Of a stretch of DNA of 64,000 nucleotides, positions 47,259 to 54,607 are shown piece by piece (the stretch's first letter is position 1; each line of letters begins with the position of its first letter). The translations under genes were made by a program, and so were the position numbers. This stretch comes from Amycolatopsis sp. A133 (GTDB lineage: Bacteria > Actinomycetota > Actinomycetes > Mycobacteriales > Pseudonocardiaceae). The stretch lies in assembly GCF_031082405.1 (NCBI RefSeq), contig NZ_JAVHJU010000034.1, forward strand, positions 186,001 to 250,000, in the 5' to 3' direction. Under the pieces are notes generated by a model. That model saw only the letters and a program-made list of their open reading frames with translations. It had not been told where the DNA came from and searched no databases.

Positions 47259-48318
47259 CCTTGCCCGGGGAGCCCTGACGCCCGCGCGGGCCGGTGGCGG
47301 CTTCGGGGAAGGGGGCGTCGTGGTCGAGCTGGGCGATCAGGTCGTCGAGCTGGGTCATGCTGGAGAGCATCGCGAAGCCGCGGCGGAGTTCGGAGCCGAC
47401 CGGGAAGCCCATCAGGTACCAGGCCATGTGCTTGCGGATGTCGCGCATGGCCTTGTCGTGGCCGTCGTGCTCGATGAGGAGCTCGGTGTGCCTCCGCAGC
47501 ACCCGGGCCACCTCGCCCAGGTTGGGCGGGGTCGGCAACGGCCGACCCGCGAAGGCGGCTTCGAGCTCGCCGAACAGCCACGGCCGGCCGAGGCAGCCGC
47601 GGCCGACGACAACGCCGTCGCAGCCCGTCTCCTCGACCATGCGCAGGGCGTCGGCGGCGCTGAAGATGTCGCCGTTGCCGAGGACGGGGATGCTGGTGAC
47701 GGCCTGTTTCAGCGCCGCGATCTTGGTCCAGTCGGCCTGGCCGGAGTAGCGCTGCGCGGCCGTCCGGGAGTGCAGGCTGACGGCGGCGGCCCCCTCGGCT
47801 TCGGCGATGCGTCCGGCGTCGAGGAAGGTGTGGTGGTCGTCGTCGATGCCGATGCGGAACTTCACCGTGAACGGTGTGTCCCCGGCGGCCTTCACGGACT
47901 CGCGCACGATGGCTTCGAACAGCTTCCGCTTGAACGGCAGCGCCGCCCCGCCGCCCTTGCGCGTCACCTTCGCGACGGGACAGCCGAAGTTGGAGTCGAC
48001 GTGGTCGGCGAGCCCCTCGCCGACGATGATCCGGACGGCTTCGGCCATGGTCTTCGGGTCGACGCCGTAGAGCTGCATGGACCTGGGCTTTTCGTGCTCG
48101 CCGAAGGTCATCATGTGCATGGTGCCGGGGTGGCGTTCGACGACGGCGCGGGCGGTGATCATTTCGCACACGTAGATGCCGGCGCCGTACTCGGCGCACA
48201 GCTGCCGGAAGGCGACGTTGGTGATGCCGGCCATGGGAGCGAGCACGACTGGGGGATCGACCTGGTAGGGGCCGATCTTCAGGGCGGGCTTGCTCAGGGT
48301 GGCGGTCACGTCCTCCAT
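47179..48318 (-). CDS. dusB: tRNA-dihydrouridine synthase DusB
   Basis: Dus enzymes reduce uridine to dihydrouridine in tRNA D-loops using FMN and NADPH. The 379-residue protein has the FMN-binding start PPVVLAPMAGITNVAFRQLC, the catalytic Cys (near 111) in DSNFGCPVAKVTRKGGGAAL, VKFRIGIDDD, LHSRTAAQRYSGQADW, and the phosphate-binding VLGNGDIFSAADA with GCDGVVVGRGCLGRPWLF. The C-terminal helical tRNA-binding domain contains HMAWYLMGFP. It matches Rv0823c. The C-terminal 26 codons overlap the convergent membrane protein gene. Confidence 0.95.
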   Translation of the reverse strand: MEDVTATLSKPALKIGPYQVDPPVVLAPMAGITNVAFRQLCAEYGAGIYVCEMITARAVVERHPGTMHMMTFGEHEKPRSMQLYGVDPKTMAEAVRIIVGEGLADHVDSNFGCPVAKVTRKGGGAALPFKRKLFEAIVRESVKAAGDTPFTVKFRIGIDDDHHTFLDAGRIAEAEGAAAVSLHSRTAAQRYSGQADWTKIAALKQAVTSIPVLGNGDIFSAADALRMVEETGCDGVVVGRGCLGRPWLFGELEAAFAGRPLPTPPNLGEVARVLRRHTELLIEHDGHDKAMRDIRKHMAWYLMGFPVGSELRRGFAMLSSMTQLDDLIAQLDHDAPFPEAATGPRGRQGSPGKVTLPHGWLDDPDDDCVPEAEDMHSGG

Positions 48319-48442
48319 TGTCGCTTGTGGTGTCGGTCACGTGAACCTGGGTGGCCGAGCCGGTCGCCCCTGTCTGGCGGAACACAGCGCCGCGGCCGGG
48401 TCCTTACTCTGGGTGATCGTCGTCAGGGGAGGAGACCTTCGC

Positions 48443-49018
48443 ATGACCGAGCCGGCCGAGGTGTATTCCGCGGTGCACCGCGAATTGATGCTCGTCGAAT
48501 ACAAGTCGTTGCGCGATGAATGCCTCAAGCGCATGGATCACCGCATCACGCTCCTGGTTTCGTCGATCACCGTGAGCGGGGCGATCCTCGGCATCGGCCT
48601 CGAACGGAACAACGGTCCTCTGTTGCTGGTAGCGCCCATTGTCACGGTCCTTTTCGGCCTGCTTGTGCTCTACCACACCAAAGCCATTGCCGATGTGTCC
48701 CGATACCTGCTGACCGACATCGAGCAGCCACTGGACGAGCAGTACCCCGGGGCCATGGGGTGGCACGGCCGCCCGGCGTGGCGGAAGACCCGGTTCCGGG
48801 AGATCTTCACGGTGTTCCACTTGCCGATCATGCTGACGGTGGCGGTTCCCACCGTCGCGGCGCTGGCCCTCGCCTGGCAGTACGAAGGACACGTCGGCGT
48901 GAAGATCCCGCTCGCCGTCCTCGACGGGCTGCTGGTCGTCTTCTACGTCGTGCAGTACCTGCGGCGGATCTCGCGCCCACTCGGGGCGACAGCGGCGCCT
49001 ACTTCCCCCAGACCGTGA
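48443..49018 (+). CDS. Hypothetical membrane protein
   Basis: This 191-residue protein has four membrane helices in two hairpins (about 38-55, 60-80, 133-152 and 158-178), separated by a cytoplasmic region (about 82-128) rich in charged and aromatic residues. The N terminus (VYSAVHRELMLVEYKSLRDECLKRMDHRITLL) is a helical lead-in. The layout resembles SMODS-associated or pYEATS-type membrane proteins superficially, but no partner is present. ATG at 48443 follows GGGGAGGAG. It is divergent from dusB and its end overlaps the next minus-strand gene by 20 bases. Confidence 0.7.
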   Translation: MTEPAEVYSAVHRELMLVEYKSLRDECLKRMDHRITLLVSSITVSGAILGIGLERNNGPLLLVAPIVTVLFGLLVLYHTKAIADVSRYLLTDIEQPLDEQYPGAMGWHGRPAWRKTRFREIFTVFHLPIMLTVAVPTVAALALAWQYEGHVGVKIPLAVLDGLLVVFYVVQYLRRISRPLGATAAPTSPRP

Positions 49019-49538
49019 CGTCCCCCGTGACGCCTCCGTCGATGCGGTCGCTCACGCCGGTGACGTCGACCCGGAACACGCGGCCCTCCGCTGTCCGCCC
49101 GCAGACGTGGTTGCCCTTCTCGACGCCGCTGATGTACGCGGCGCCCCGTTCGTCGACCGCCGATCCGCACGCCGCGCTGTCCGGGGTCCCGCCGCTCGTC
49201 CAGACCGCCAGCTTCCCCGCGTCGTGGTAACTCTCGAACACCCCGCCCGTGCCGCCCACGATGTAGGTGTCGCCCGTGCGCTTCGGGGGGTTCAGGTCCA
49301 GGTTGAAGCGGCCGAACTCGAGGTGGCCCTGGAAGTACACCGTCGCCGCGGCGGCGGCCGTGGTGCCCGCAGCCGGCGGCTGGGACGGGACGGGCGCCGC
49401 GGCCGTGGGGGAGCCGGCGGCAGGCGGGTCGTCCTTGAACAGCCCGCCGAAGTCGGCGATCCCGCTCAGCAACGCCCCGATCGCACCCATCAGCGCGACC
49501 GCTCCCGCGATGCAGCCCGCCTTCTTCGCCTCCGCCAC
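48999..49538 (-). CDS. Hypothetical secreted or membrane-anchored beta-rich protein
   Basis: The 179-residue product has a short cytoplasmic N terminus (VAEAKKAGC), one membrane helix (about 9-29, GAVALMGAIGALLSGIADFGGLF), an Ala/Pro-rich linker (about 34-60) and an extracellular domain. The domain reads as beta strands: VYFQGHLEFGRFNLDLNPPKRTGDTYIVGGTGGVFES and KLAVWTSGGTPDSAACGSAVD. Two Cys in the domain may pair. GTG at 49538 follows GAGGGG. No known family. Divergent from the oxidoreductase gene by 58 bp. Confidence 0.65.
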   Translation of the reverse strand: MAEAKKAGCIAGAVALMGAIGALLSGIADFGGLFKDDPPAAGSPTAAAPVPSQPPAAGTTAAAAATVYFQGHLEFGRFNLDLNPPKRTGDTYIVGGTGGVFESYHDAGKLAVWTSGGTPDSAACGSAVDERGAAYISGVEKGNHVCGRTAEGRVFRVDVTGVSDRIDGGVTGDVTVWGK

Positions 49539-49583
49539 CCCAGTCCCCTCTCCCGGTGATCGATTCGACACTCTAGACAGGCA

Positions 49584-49589
49584 TAGGGT
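49584..49589 (+). promoter_or_regulatory. -10 element for leaderless oxidoreductase gene
   Basis: TAGGGT is followed by 7 bases and the ATG at 49597; no Shine-Dalgarno is seen. Confidence 0.5.
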
Positions 49590-49596
49590 TCGGCGT

Positions 49597-50562
49597 ATGA
49601 CCAACGAGCCCCTCCGCTGGGGAATCATGGGCACCGGCGGCATCGCCGGCGCCTTCGCCCGGGACCTCGAGCTCACCGGGTCCGGCGTCGCCGCCGCGGT
49701 CGGGTCGCGCTCGGCCGCGAGCGCCGAGCGGTTCGCCGGCGAGCGGCGCATCCCGGTCCGCCATAGCAGCTACGAAGCCCTCGCGAACGACCCGGACGTC
49801 GACGTCGTCTACGTCGCCACCCCGCACCCCCTGCACCACGCCAACGCGCGGCTCGCCCTCGAAGCCGGCAAGCCCGTGCTCGTCGAAAAGCCGTTCACGA
49901 TGAACGCCGGAGAAGCGCGGGACCTCGTCGAGCTGGCGCGGGACAAGGACCTCTTCCTGATGGAAGCCATGTGGACGCGCTTCCTGCCGCACATCCGGCA
50001 CATCCGCGAGCTCCTGCCTACCCTCGGCCGGATCGTCACCGTCTCCGCCGACCACGGGCAGTGGTTCGCCGAGGACCCCGCTTTCCGGCTCTTCGCGCCG
50101 GAGCTGGGCGGGGGCGCCCTGCTCGACCTGGGGATCTACCCGGTTTCGTTCGCTTCGATGGTCCTCGGGGCGCCCGACCGCGTCGCCGCCATGACCACGC
50201 CCGCCTTCACCGGCGTCGATGCGCAGACGTCGATGCTGTTCGGCTACCCCGGCGGGGCCCAGGCCGTCCTGACCTGCACGTTGAGCGCGGTTTCGCCGAC
50301 GACGGCGTCGATCGTCGGCACGGACGCGCGCATCGAGATCGACGGGCCCTTCTACGCGCCCGCCTCCTTCACCTTCATCCCGCGCGACGGTGAGCCGAGC
50401 CGCTTCGAGTACGTCGACGAGGGGCGGGGCCTGCGGCACCAGGCCGACGAGGTGGCGCTCCGGCTGGCCGCCGGGGAGACCGAAAGCCCGCTCATGCCAC
50501 TGGCCGAGACGGTCTCGATCATGGCGACCATGGACGAGGTGCTGGCCGCGACCAGGACGTGA
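49597..50562 (+). CDS. Gfo/Idh/MocA family oxidoreductase
   Basis: The 321-residue NAD(P)-dependent oxidoreductase has the Rossmann loop RWGIMGTGGIAGAFARDL at the start, VDVVYVATPHPLHHANARLALEAGKPVLVEKPFTMN with the EKP motif (near 95), and FLMEAMWTRFLPHIRHIREL. The substrate domain includes ELGGGALLDLGIYPVSFASMVLG with the conserved Asp. The ALDLGIYP segment is typical of the trans-1,2-dihydrobenzenediol dehydrogenase-like branch that acts on sugars. It is not close to the other oxidoreductase at 12308 in motif details. Probably leaderless. Confidence 0.88.
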   Translation: MTNEPLRWGIMGTGGIAGAFARDLELTGSGVAAAVGSRSAASAERFAGERRIPVRHSSYEALANDPDVDVVYVATPHPLHHANARLALEAGKPVLVEKPFTMNAGEARDLVELARDKDLFLMEAMWTRFLPHIRHIRELLPTLGRIVTVSADHGQWFAEDPAFRLFAPELGGGALLDLGIYPVSFASMVLGAPDRVAAMTTPAFTGVDAQTSMLFGYPGGAQAVLTCTLSAVSPTTASIVGTDARIEIDGPFYAPASFTFIPRDGEPSRFEYVDEGRGLRHQADEVALRLAAGETESPLMPLAETVSIMATMDEVLAATRT

Positions 50563-50621
50563 CCCGGGTTTGAGTAGTGCTACGGATCCGCAGGTGGACG
50601 CGGTGGGTGACCCTGTCCGGT

Positions 50622-52526
50622 ATGACCACCGAAGCAGATGTGCTCCTCCGGCTCGCCGGCGAGATCGACGACCTGGGGCGTCGTCTCGCCGTGGTGGGCT
50701 CCGAACTGCGAACCGTCCGGGTCGGGCCGCCTGAACAGGCCCAAGAGCCTGAGCAGGCCCGGCAGCCTGAGCAGGCCCGGGAGCCCGAGCAGGCCGGACA
50801 GCCGCAGCAGGCACCGCAACCGCAACCCCAGCCGCAACCGCAACCCCAGCCGGCTCCCCGGCCGATGCGGCCGGAATCGGTCCCGTGGCCGCAGTACCAG
50901 TGGCAGCCGCCGCAGCAGCAGTACGGCCCGCCGCCGCAGTACGGCCCGCCGCCGCAACAGCACTACGCCCCGCCGCCGTTCCAGCCGCCGGTTCCGCGGC
51001 AGACGCTGGGCGAGAAGCTCGGCAAGGAAGGCGCCGGGAGCCGCGTGCTCGCCTGGGTCGGCGGGGCCGTGACGCTGCTCGGCGTCGTCCTGCTGCTGGT
51101 GCTGGCCGTGCAGCGCGGCTGGCTCGGGCCGCTGCCGCGGGTGCTCGTCGGCGCCGCGTTCGGGCTGGCGCTCACCGGCACCGGCGTGTGGCTGCACCGC
51201 AAGCCCGCCGGCCGCACCGGCGCCTTCGCGCTGGCCGCCACCGGCATCGCCACGCTCTACCTGGACGTCGTCGCCGCGACCACGCTCTACGAGTACCTGC
51301 CGGTGCTCGCCGGGCTCGCCGCCGGGCTGGCGGTCGCCGTCGGCGGGCTGCTCGTCGCCGTGCGCTGGGAGTCGCCGCTGCTGGCCTCGGCCGTCGTTGC
51401 CGGGTGCGTCGTGTGCGCGCCGATGATCGTCCGCGGGTTCACCCCCGAACTGGTCACCTTCCTGCTGATGATCCAGCTCGCGACGGCGCCGGTGCAGCTG
51501 CGCCGCGACTGGTCGTCGCTGACGCTCGCCGCCGGTGTCCCGCCGCTGTTCGCCGCCGTGATCAGCACGGCGGTGCTCGGCGGGGGCGGCAGCTGGGCCA
51601 ACACCGCCGCGGCCGGCGGCGCCGGGGTCACCGGGCTGGTGCTCGCGCTGATCGTGCTGCGCCGCCGGGAGAACGACCCCGCGGCGCTCTCGCTGCTGGC
51701 GACCGCGGTGCTGCCCACGCTCGTCGCGGCGCTGCTGCTGCCGAAGGCGCAGGCGGTGCCGATCACGGCCGGGGCGGGCGTCCTGCTGCTCGCCGTCTGG
51801 GCGGCCCGCCGCTGGTGGCCCGGGTTCGCCGGGCAGGTGGCCGGCCTGGCCGGGCTGCTCGCGCTCCTGCAGGCGACGGTCACCCAGTTCGACGGCCCGG
51901 CGCGCGCCGGGGTGCTGCTCGGCGAGGCGCTGCTGCTGGTCGTGGCCGCGGTGGGCGGCCGCAACCGGGGCGCACTGGCCGCCGCGCTCGGGTTCGCGGC
52001 GATCGGCGGCCTGATCGGCGTGGCCTTCGACGTCACACCCGCGCTGCTGATCGTCCCCCGCACCCGCTCGGCCGCCGATCTGGCCGGTGCGCTCGCGGTC
52101 GCCGCGCTGATCCTCGCCGTGTCGGTCGCGCTGCCGTGGGCCGCGGCCCGGCTGGCGGTGTTCCGCGGACCGGCCGACGACCTGCCGATCTGGCTGCTCG
52201 CCGGGGTTTCGGCGCTGTACGGCGCCGCCGGGGTCGTGCTCTGCGGGGCGCTGCTGGCGGTCCCCGGCCGGACGGGGTTCCTCCTCGGCCACGCGCTGAT
52301 CACGGTGTCCTGGACGATCGCGGCGCTCGTGCTGCTCCTGCGCGGGATCGACGTCACCGCGCTGCGGGTGACGGGGCTGATCCTGGTCGGCGCCGCGGTG
52401 CTCAAGCTGGTGCTGTTCGACCTGTCGGCGCTCGACGGCCTGGCCAGGGTGGGCGCGTTCCTCGGCGCGGGCCTGGTGCTGCTGGCGGCCGGGACGCGGT
52501 ACGCGCGGCGGGTCGCGTCGCGCTAG
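50622..52526 (+). CDS. DUF2339 polytopic membrane protein
   Basis: The 634-residue protein has a short helical N terminus (LLRLAGEIDDLGRRLAVVGSEL) and a disordered Glu/Gln/Pro/Tyr-rich segment (about 35-125) containing an 18-nt repeat array. About 16 or more closely packed membrane helices run to the end. The helices are Leu/Ala/Gly-rich, with features of DUF2339 such as RVLAWVGGAVTLLGVVLLLVLAVQRGWLGP and a closing LRVTGLILVGAAVLKLVLFDLSALDGLARVGAFLGAGLVLL. The function is unknown. The start at 50622 is ATG; the upstream extension lacks support. Confidence 0.85.
   Translation: MTTEADVLLRLAGEIDDLGRRLAVVGSELRTVRVGPPEQAQEPEQARQPEQAREPEQAGQPQQAPQPQPQPQPQPQPAPRPMRPESVPWPQYQWQPPQQQYGPPPQYGPPPQQHYAPPPFQPPVPRQTLGEKLGKEGAGSRVLAWVGGAVTLLGVVLLLVLAVQRGWLGPLPRVLVGAAFGLALTGTGVWLHRKPAGRTGAFALAATGIATLYLDVVAATTLYEYLPVLAGLAAGLAVAVGGLLVAVRWESPLLASAVVAGCVVCAPMIVRGFTPELVTFLLMIQLATAPVQLRRDWSSLTLAAGVPPLFAAVISTAVLGGGGSWANTAAAGGAGVTGLVLALIVLRRRENDPAALSLLATAVLPTLVAALLLPKAQAVPITAGAGVLLLAVWAARRWWPGFAGQVAGLAGLLALLQATVTQFDGPARAGVLLGEALLLVVAAVGGRNRGALAAALGFAAIGGLIGVAFDVTPALLIVPRTRSAADLAGALAVAALILAVSVALPWAAARLAVFRGPADDLPIWLLAGVSALYGAAGVVLCGALLAVPGRTGFLLGHALITVSWTIAALVLLLRGIDVTALRVTGLILVGAAVLKLVLFDLSALDGLARVGAFLGAGLVLLAAGTRYARRVASR
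50730..50801 (+). repeat. Four-copy 18-nt coding tandem repeat
   Basis: Units at 50730, 50748, 50766 and 50784 (for example CCTGAGCAGGCCCGGCAG) encode PEQAQE, PEQARQ, PEQARE and PEQAGQ. A shorter run of QP codons follows. It is a likely length-variable site in the DUF2339 gene. Confidence 0.75.
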
Positions 52527-52592
52527 CGCGGAAGAATTGTCGGTGCCCCGTGGTTACCTGGATCACCTGACCGACGACCAGGGGGCACCGAT

Positions 52593-52982
52593 ATGGCACA
52601 GCCGAACCTCGCCGACCGGGCGGGCGAGCCGATCGCCTGGCTGACGACAGTCACGCCGAAGGGGCGGCCGGCACCGCGGCCCGTGTGGTTCGTCCTCGAC
52701 GGCGACGACATCGTGGTGTTCAGCGAGCCCGGCACCGCGAAGCTCCGGCACATCGAGGCGAACCCCGACGTGAGCTTCCACCTCAACAGCGACGAGCACG
52801 GCGGCTCGATCCTCGTCGTCAACGGGAAAGCGCACGTCGAGGCGGGCAAGGCCTCGGAGGCGCCCGGGTACCTCGGCAAGTACGGCTCGCACTACGCGGC
52901 GATCGGCTTGACCGCGGACGGGTTCGACGCCAAGTACTCCGTCCGCATCCGCGTGGTGCCCGAGCGCTCCTGGGGGTTCTGA
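52593..52982 (+). CDS. PPOX-class F420-dependent oxidoreductase (TIGR03667-like)
   Basis: The 129-residue single-domain protein has the split beta-barrel flavin/deazaflavin fold. WLTTVTPKGRPAPRPVWFVLDGDDIVVFSEP forms the first strands, and KLRHIEANPDVSFHL and GGSILVVNGKAHVEA follow. The end is the distinctive GYLGKYGSHYAAIGLTADGFDAKYSVRIRV, typical of the TIGR03667 group that uses F420. It should reduce an unknown substrate. GGGGG lies upstream of the ATG. It is convergent with the SodC-like gene, with stop codons adjacent (no spacer). Confidence 0.85.
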   Translation: MAQPNLADRAGEPIAWLTTVTPKGRPAPRPVWFVLDGDDIVVFSEPGTAKLRHIEANPDVSFHLNSDEHGGSILVVNGKAHVEAGKASEAPGYLGKYGSHYAAIGLTADGFDAKYSVRIRVVPERSWGF

Positions 52983-53546
52983 CTAGAAGCCGACGTCCAG
53001 GCAGGCGAGCCGGGCACCCGCCGTGCCCGCGTGACCGGGATCGGTGTGCGTGGGCGTTTCGTGGAGGACCACGGACTTCGCCCGCCGGGCGCCGAACGTC
53101 CAGTCCACTGTGGATCGGCCGAAGCCGGTGCCGAGCCGGTCGGTGGTGAAGTCGAGCCAGATCTCGTTGCGGGGGTTCGCGTAGGCGGGGTCGACCGACG
53201 GCTGCACCGGGTCCGGCGCGTGCTGGAAGTGCGGCCCGGCGGCGTCGCCGGTGGTGCCGCACGGCCGGGCGTGCGCGTGGGCGCCGTAGGCCCGTCCCGG
53301 CCGCAGGCCGCTGACGACGAGCGTGGTGCTCGTGCCGGTGGCCGCGGCCGAGAGGCTGACCACGTGCGCCCGGGCGCCGGCCGGGACGAGGTCGGGGCGG
53401 TACGTCACCGCGGGTGCGCCGGGGGCACCCGCGGTGAACGTGCCGTGCGCGGTCGCGAACCGCACCGGTGCCGACGACGCGGCGGCGGCGCCGGGAGCGA
53501 GCACGGCGACGGCGGCCGCAGCGGCGAAAGCGGGAAGAAGACGCAT
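52983..53546 (-). CDS. Secreted Cu-type superoxide dismutase family protein
   Basis: The 187-residue precursor has a signal peptide (about 1-23) and a SodC-like beta barrel. Copper ligands are visible: His-x-His in GAHAHARPCG, the bridging His in GPHFQH, and His in VVLHETPTHTDPGHAG near the C terminus. Two Cys (HARPC and LACLDVGF) can form the usual disulfide. The zinc-site HAGDL element is missing: the region reads NPRNEIWLDF. M. tuberculosis SodC is likewise a copper enzyme without zinc, so activity is plausible. It should remove superoxide outside the membrane. Confidence 0.78.
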   Translation of the reverse strand: MRLLPAFAAAAAVAVLAPGAAAASSAPVRFATAHGTFTAGAPGAPAVTYRPDLVPAGARAHVVSLSAAATGTSTTLVVSGLRPGRAYGAHAHARPCGTTGDAAGPHFQHAPDPVQPSVDPAYANPRNEIWLDFTTDRLGTGFGRSTVDWTFGARRAKSVVLHETPTHTDPGHAGTAGARLACLDVGF

Positions 53547-53659
53547 CTGCCCTCTTTAGCCAGTCGGCCGGGGAGCCGCCATGATCATCACCCGGAAGCG
53601 TGATCGAACTGGTGGAAAAGTTACGGATTTCCCAGCCGGTGGGCGCTCCCGTGTCCGGT

Positions 53660-53665
53660 TATTGT
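53660..53665 (+). promoter_or_regulatory. -10 element for leaderless DUF6328 gene
   Basis: TATTGT is followed by 6 bases and the GTG at 53672. Confidence 0.6.
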
Positions 53666-53671
53666 GCATTC

Positions 53672-54160
53672 GTGCCCGAACACACCGGCGAAACCCGCAA
53701 CGAGCAGCTCACCCGCAACGTCGGCGAACTGCTGCAAGAGCTGCGTGTCGCGCAGGCCGGGGTGCAGATCCTCTTCGGCTTCCTGCTGTCGGTCGTGTTC
53801 ACCGAGCGGTTCCACGACGCCAGCGGGTTCGAGAAGTCGCTGCACCTGTCCGCGGTGGCGCTCGCGGTGGCGGCGACGGCGCTGCTGACGGCGCCCGCGG
53901 CGTGGCACCGGCTGCTGTTCCGCACGGGCAGCCGGGAACGGATCCTGACCGCCGGCAACCGGCTCGTACTGGTCGGCCTGGTCTGCCTGGCCCTGGCGAT
54001 CACGTCGACGGTCGCGCTGATCGCCAAGGTGGTCTACGGCGAGATCGCGATGTTCGTCATGCTCGCGCTGTGCCTGCTGATCTTCGGGATCCTCTGGTTC
54101 GTCATGCCGATGCGGTTGCACCCGGCCAACGGCACTCAGCCGGCGGACCCGCCCGAGTAG
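53672..54160 (+). CDS. DUF6328 membrane protein
   Basis: The 162-residue protein has the DUF6328 lead-in ELLQELRVAQAGVQILFGFLLSVVFTERF followed by four membrane helices (about 30-50, 60-80, 92-118 and 122-142). Function unknown. The GTG start is backed by the leaderless -10 at 53660; a start at 53600 would add an unlikely hydrophilic extension. It is divergent from the SodC-like gene by 125 bp. Its end overlaps the VOC gene by 25 bases tail to tail. Confidence 0.8.
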   Translation: MPEHTGETRNEQLTRNVGELLQELRVAQAGVQILFGFLLSVVFTERFHDASGFEKSLHLSAVALAVAATALLTAPAAWHRLLFRTGSRERILTAGNRLVLVGLVCLALAITSTVALIAKVVYGEIAMFVMLALCLLIFGILWFVMPMRLHPANGTQPADPPE

Positions 54161-54528
54161 AGCGTGTCCTCCTGGACGAAGCAGAGCGGGTTGCCGAAGG
54201 GGTCGTCGGCGTAGAAGGAGCGTTCGCCCCAGAACTGCGTCTCGATGGCGTCGTCGGCCCAGCGCGGTCCGGCGGCGCGCACCCGCTCGAACGTCTCCTC
54301 GACGTCCTCGACCGCGAGGTAGACGATCCGCGGGTCCCGCTGCGGGCGCGGCTCGCGGTGCTCGCGCGGGGCCTCGACGCAGGCCAGCACCACGCCGCCG
54401 CAGGTGAAGTAGTGCCGGTTGACCGCGATCCGCTCGCCGGGGTCGCCGAAGACGGCGCCGTAGAACGCGACGGCGACCTCGATGTCGTCGACGGGCTGGA
54501 TCAACCGGAACACCCGCGGGCCGCTCAT
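54136..54528 (-). CDS. VOC (glyoxalase/bleomycin resistance) family protein
   Basis: This 130-residue single VOC domain has the two beta-alpha-beta-beta-beta halves: FRLIQPVDDIEVAVAFYGAVFGDPGERIA and IVYLAVEDVEETFERVRAAGPRWADDAIETQFWGERSFYADDPFGNPLCFVQ. The final SFYADDPFGNPLCF is typical, but only some metal ligands are recognisable (Glu/His). Activity unknown. ATG at 54528 is 6 bases from TACTCT, a leaderless -10. It is divergent from the metallophosphoesterase gene by 79 bp. Confidence 0.85.
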   Translation of the reverse strand: MSGPRVFRLIQPVDDIEVAVAFYGAVFGDPGERIAVNRHYFTCGGVVLACVEAPREHREPRPQRDPRIVYLAVEDVEETFERVRAAGPRWADDAIETQFWGERSFYADDPFGNPLCFVQEDTLYSGGSAG

Positions 54529-54534
54529 GGGCGC

Positions 54535-54540
54535 AGAGTA
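54535..54540 (-). promoter_or_regulatory. -10 element for leaderless VOC gene
   Basis: On the minus strand TACTCT precedes the ATG at 54528 by 6 bases. Confidence 0.55.
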
Positions 54541-54545
54541 CCGCT

Positions 54546-54567
54546 GTTCATTTCCCGTTCGGCAGCA
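54546..54567 (+). promoter_or_regulatory. PHO-box-like direct repeat before the metallophosphoesterase gene
   Basis: GTTCATTTCCC and GTTCGGCAGCA are adjacent 11-nt units with the GTTC start of PhoP operator units, 41 bp before the start codon. The first unit is good, the second weak. It suggests that the secreted phosphoesterase belongs to the phosphate-starvation regulon. Confidence 0.4.
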
Positions 54568-54607
54568 GTTGCCGGGGTGGTCGGACGCCGCCCGTAGCTT
54601 CCCGCCC

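Noticed and set aside
48443..49018. Membrane protein as part of a SMODS/CBASS-type defence system
   Set aside because: The helix layout is only vaguely similar, and no nucleotidyltransferase or effector gene lies nearby.
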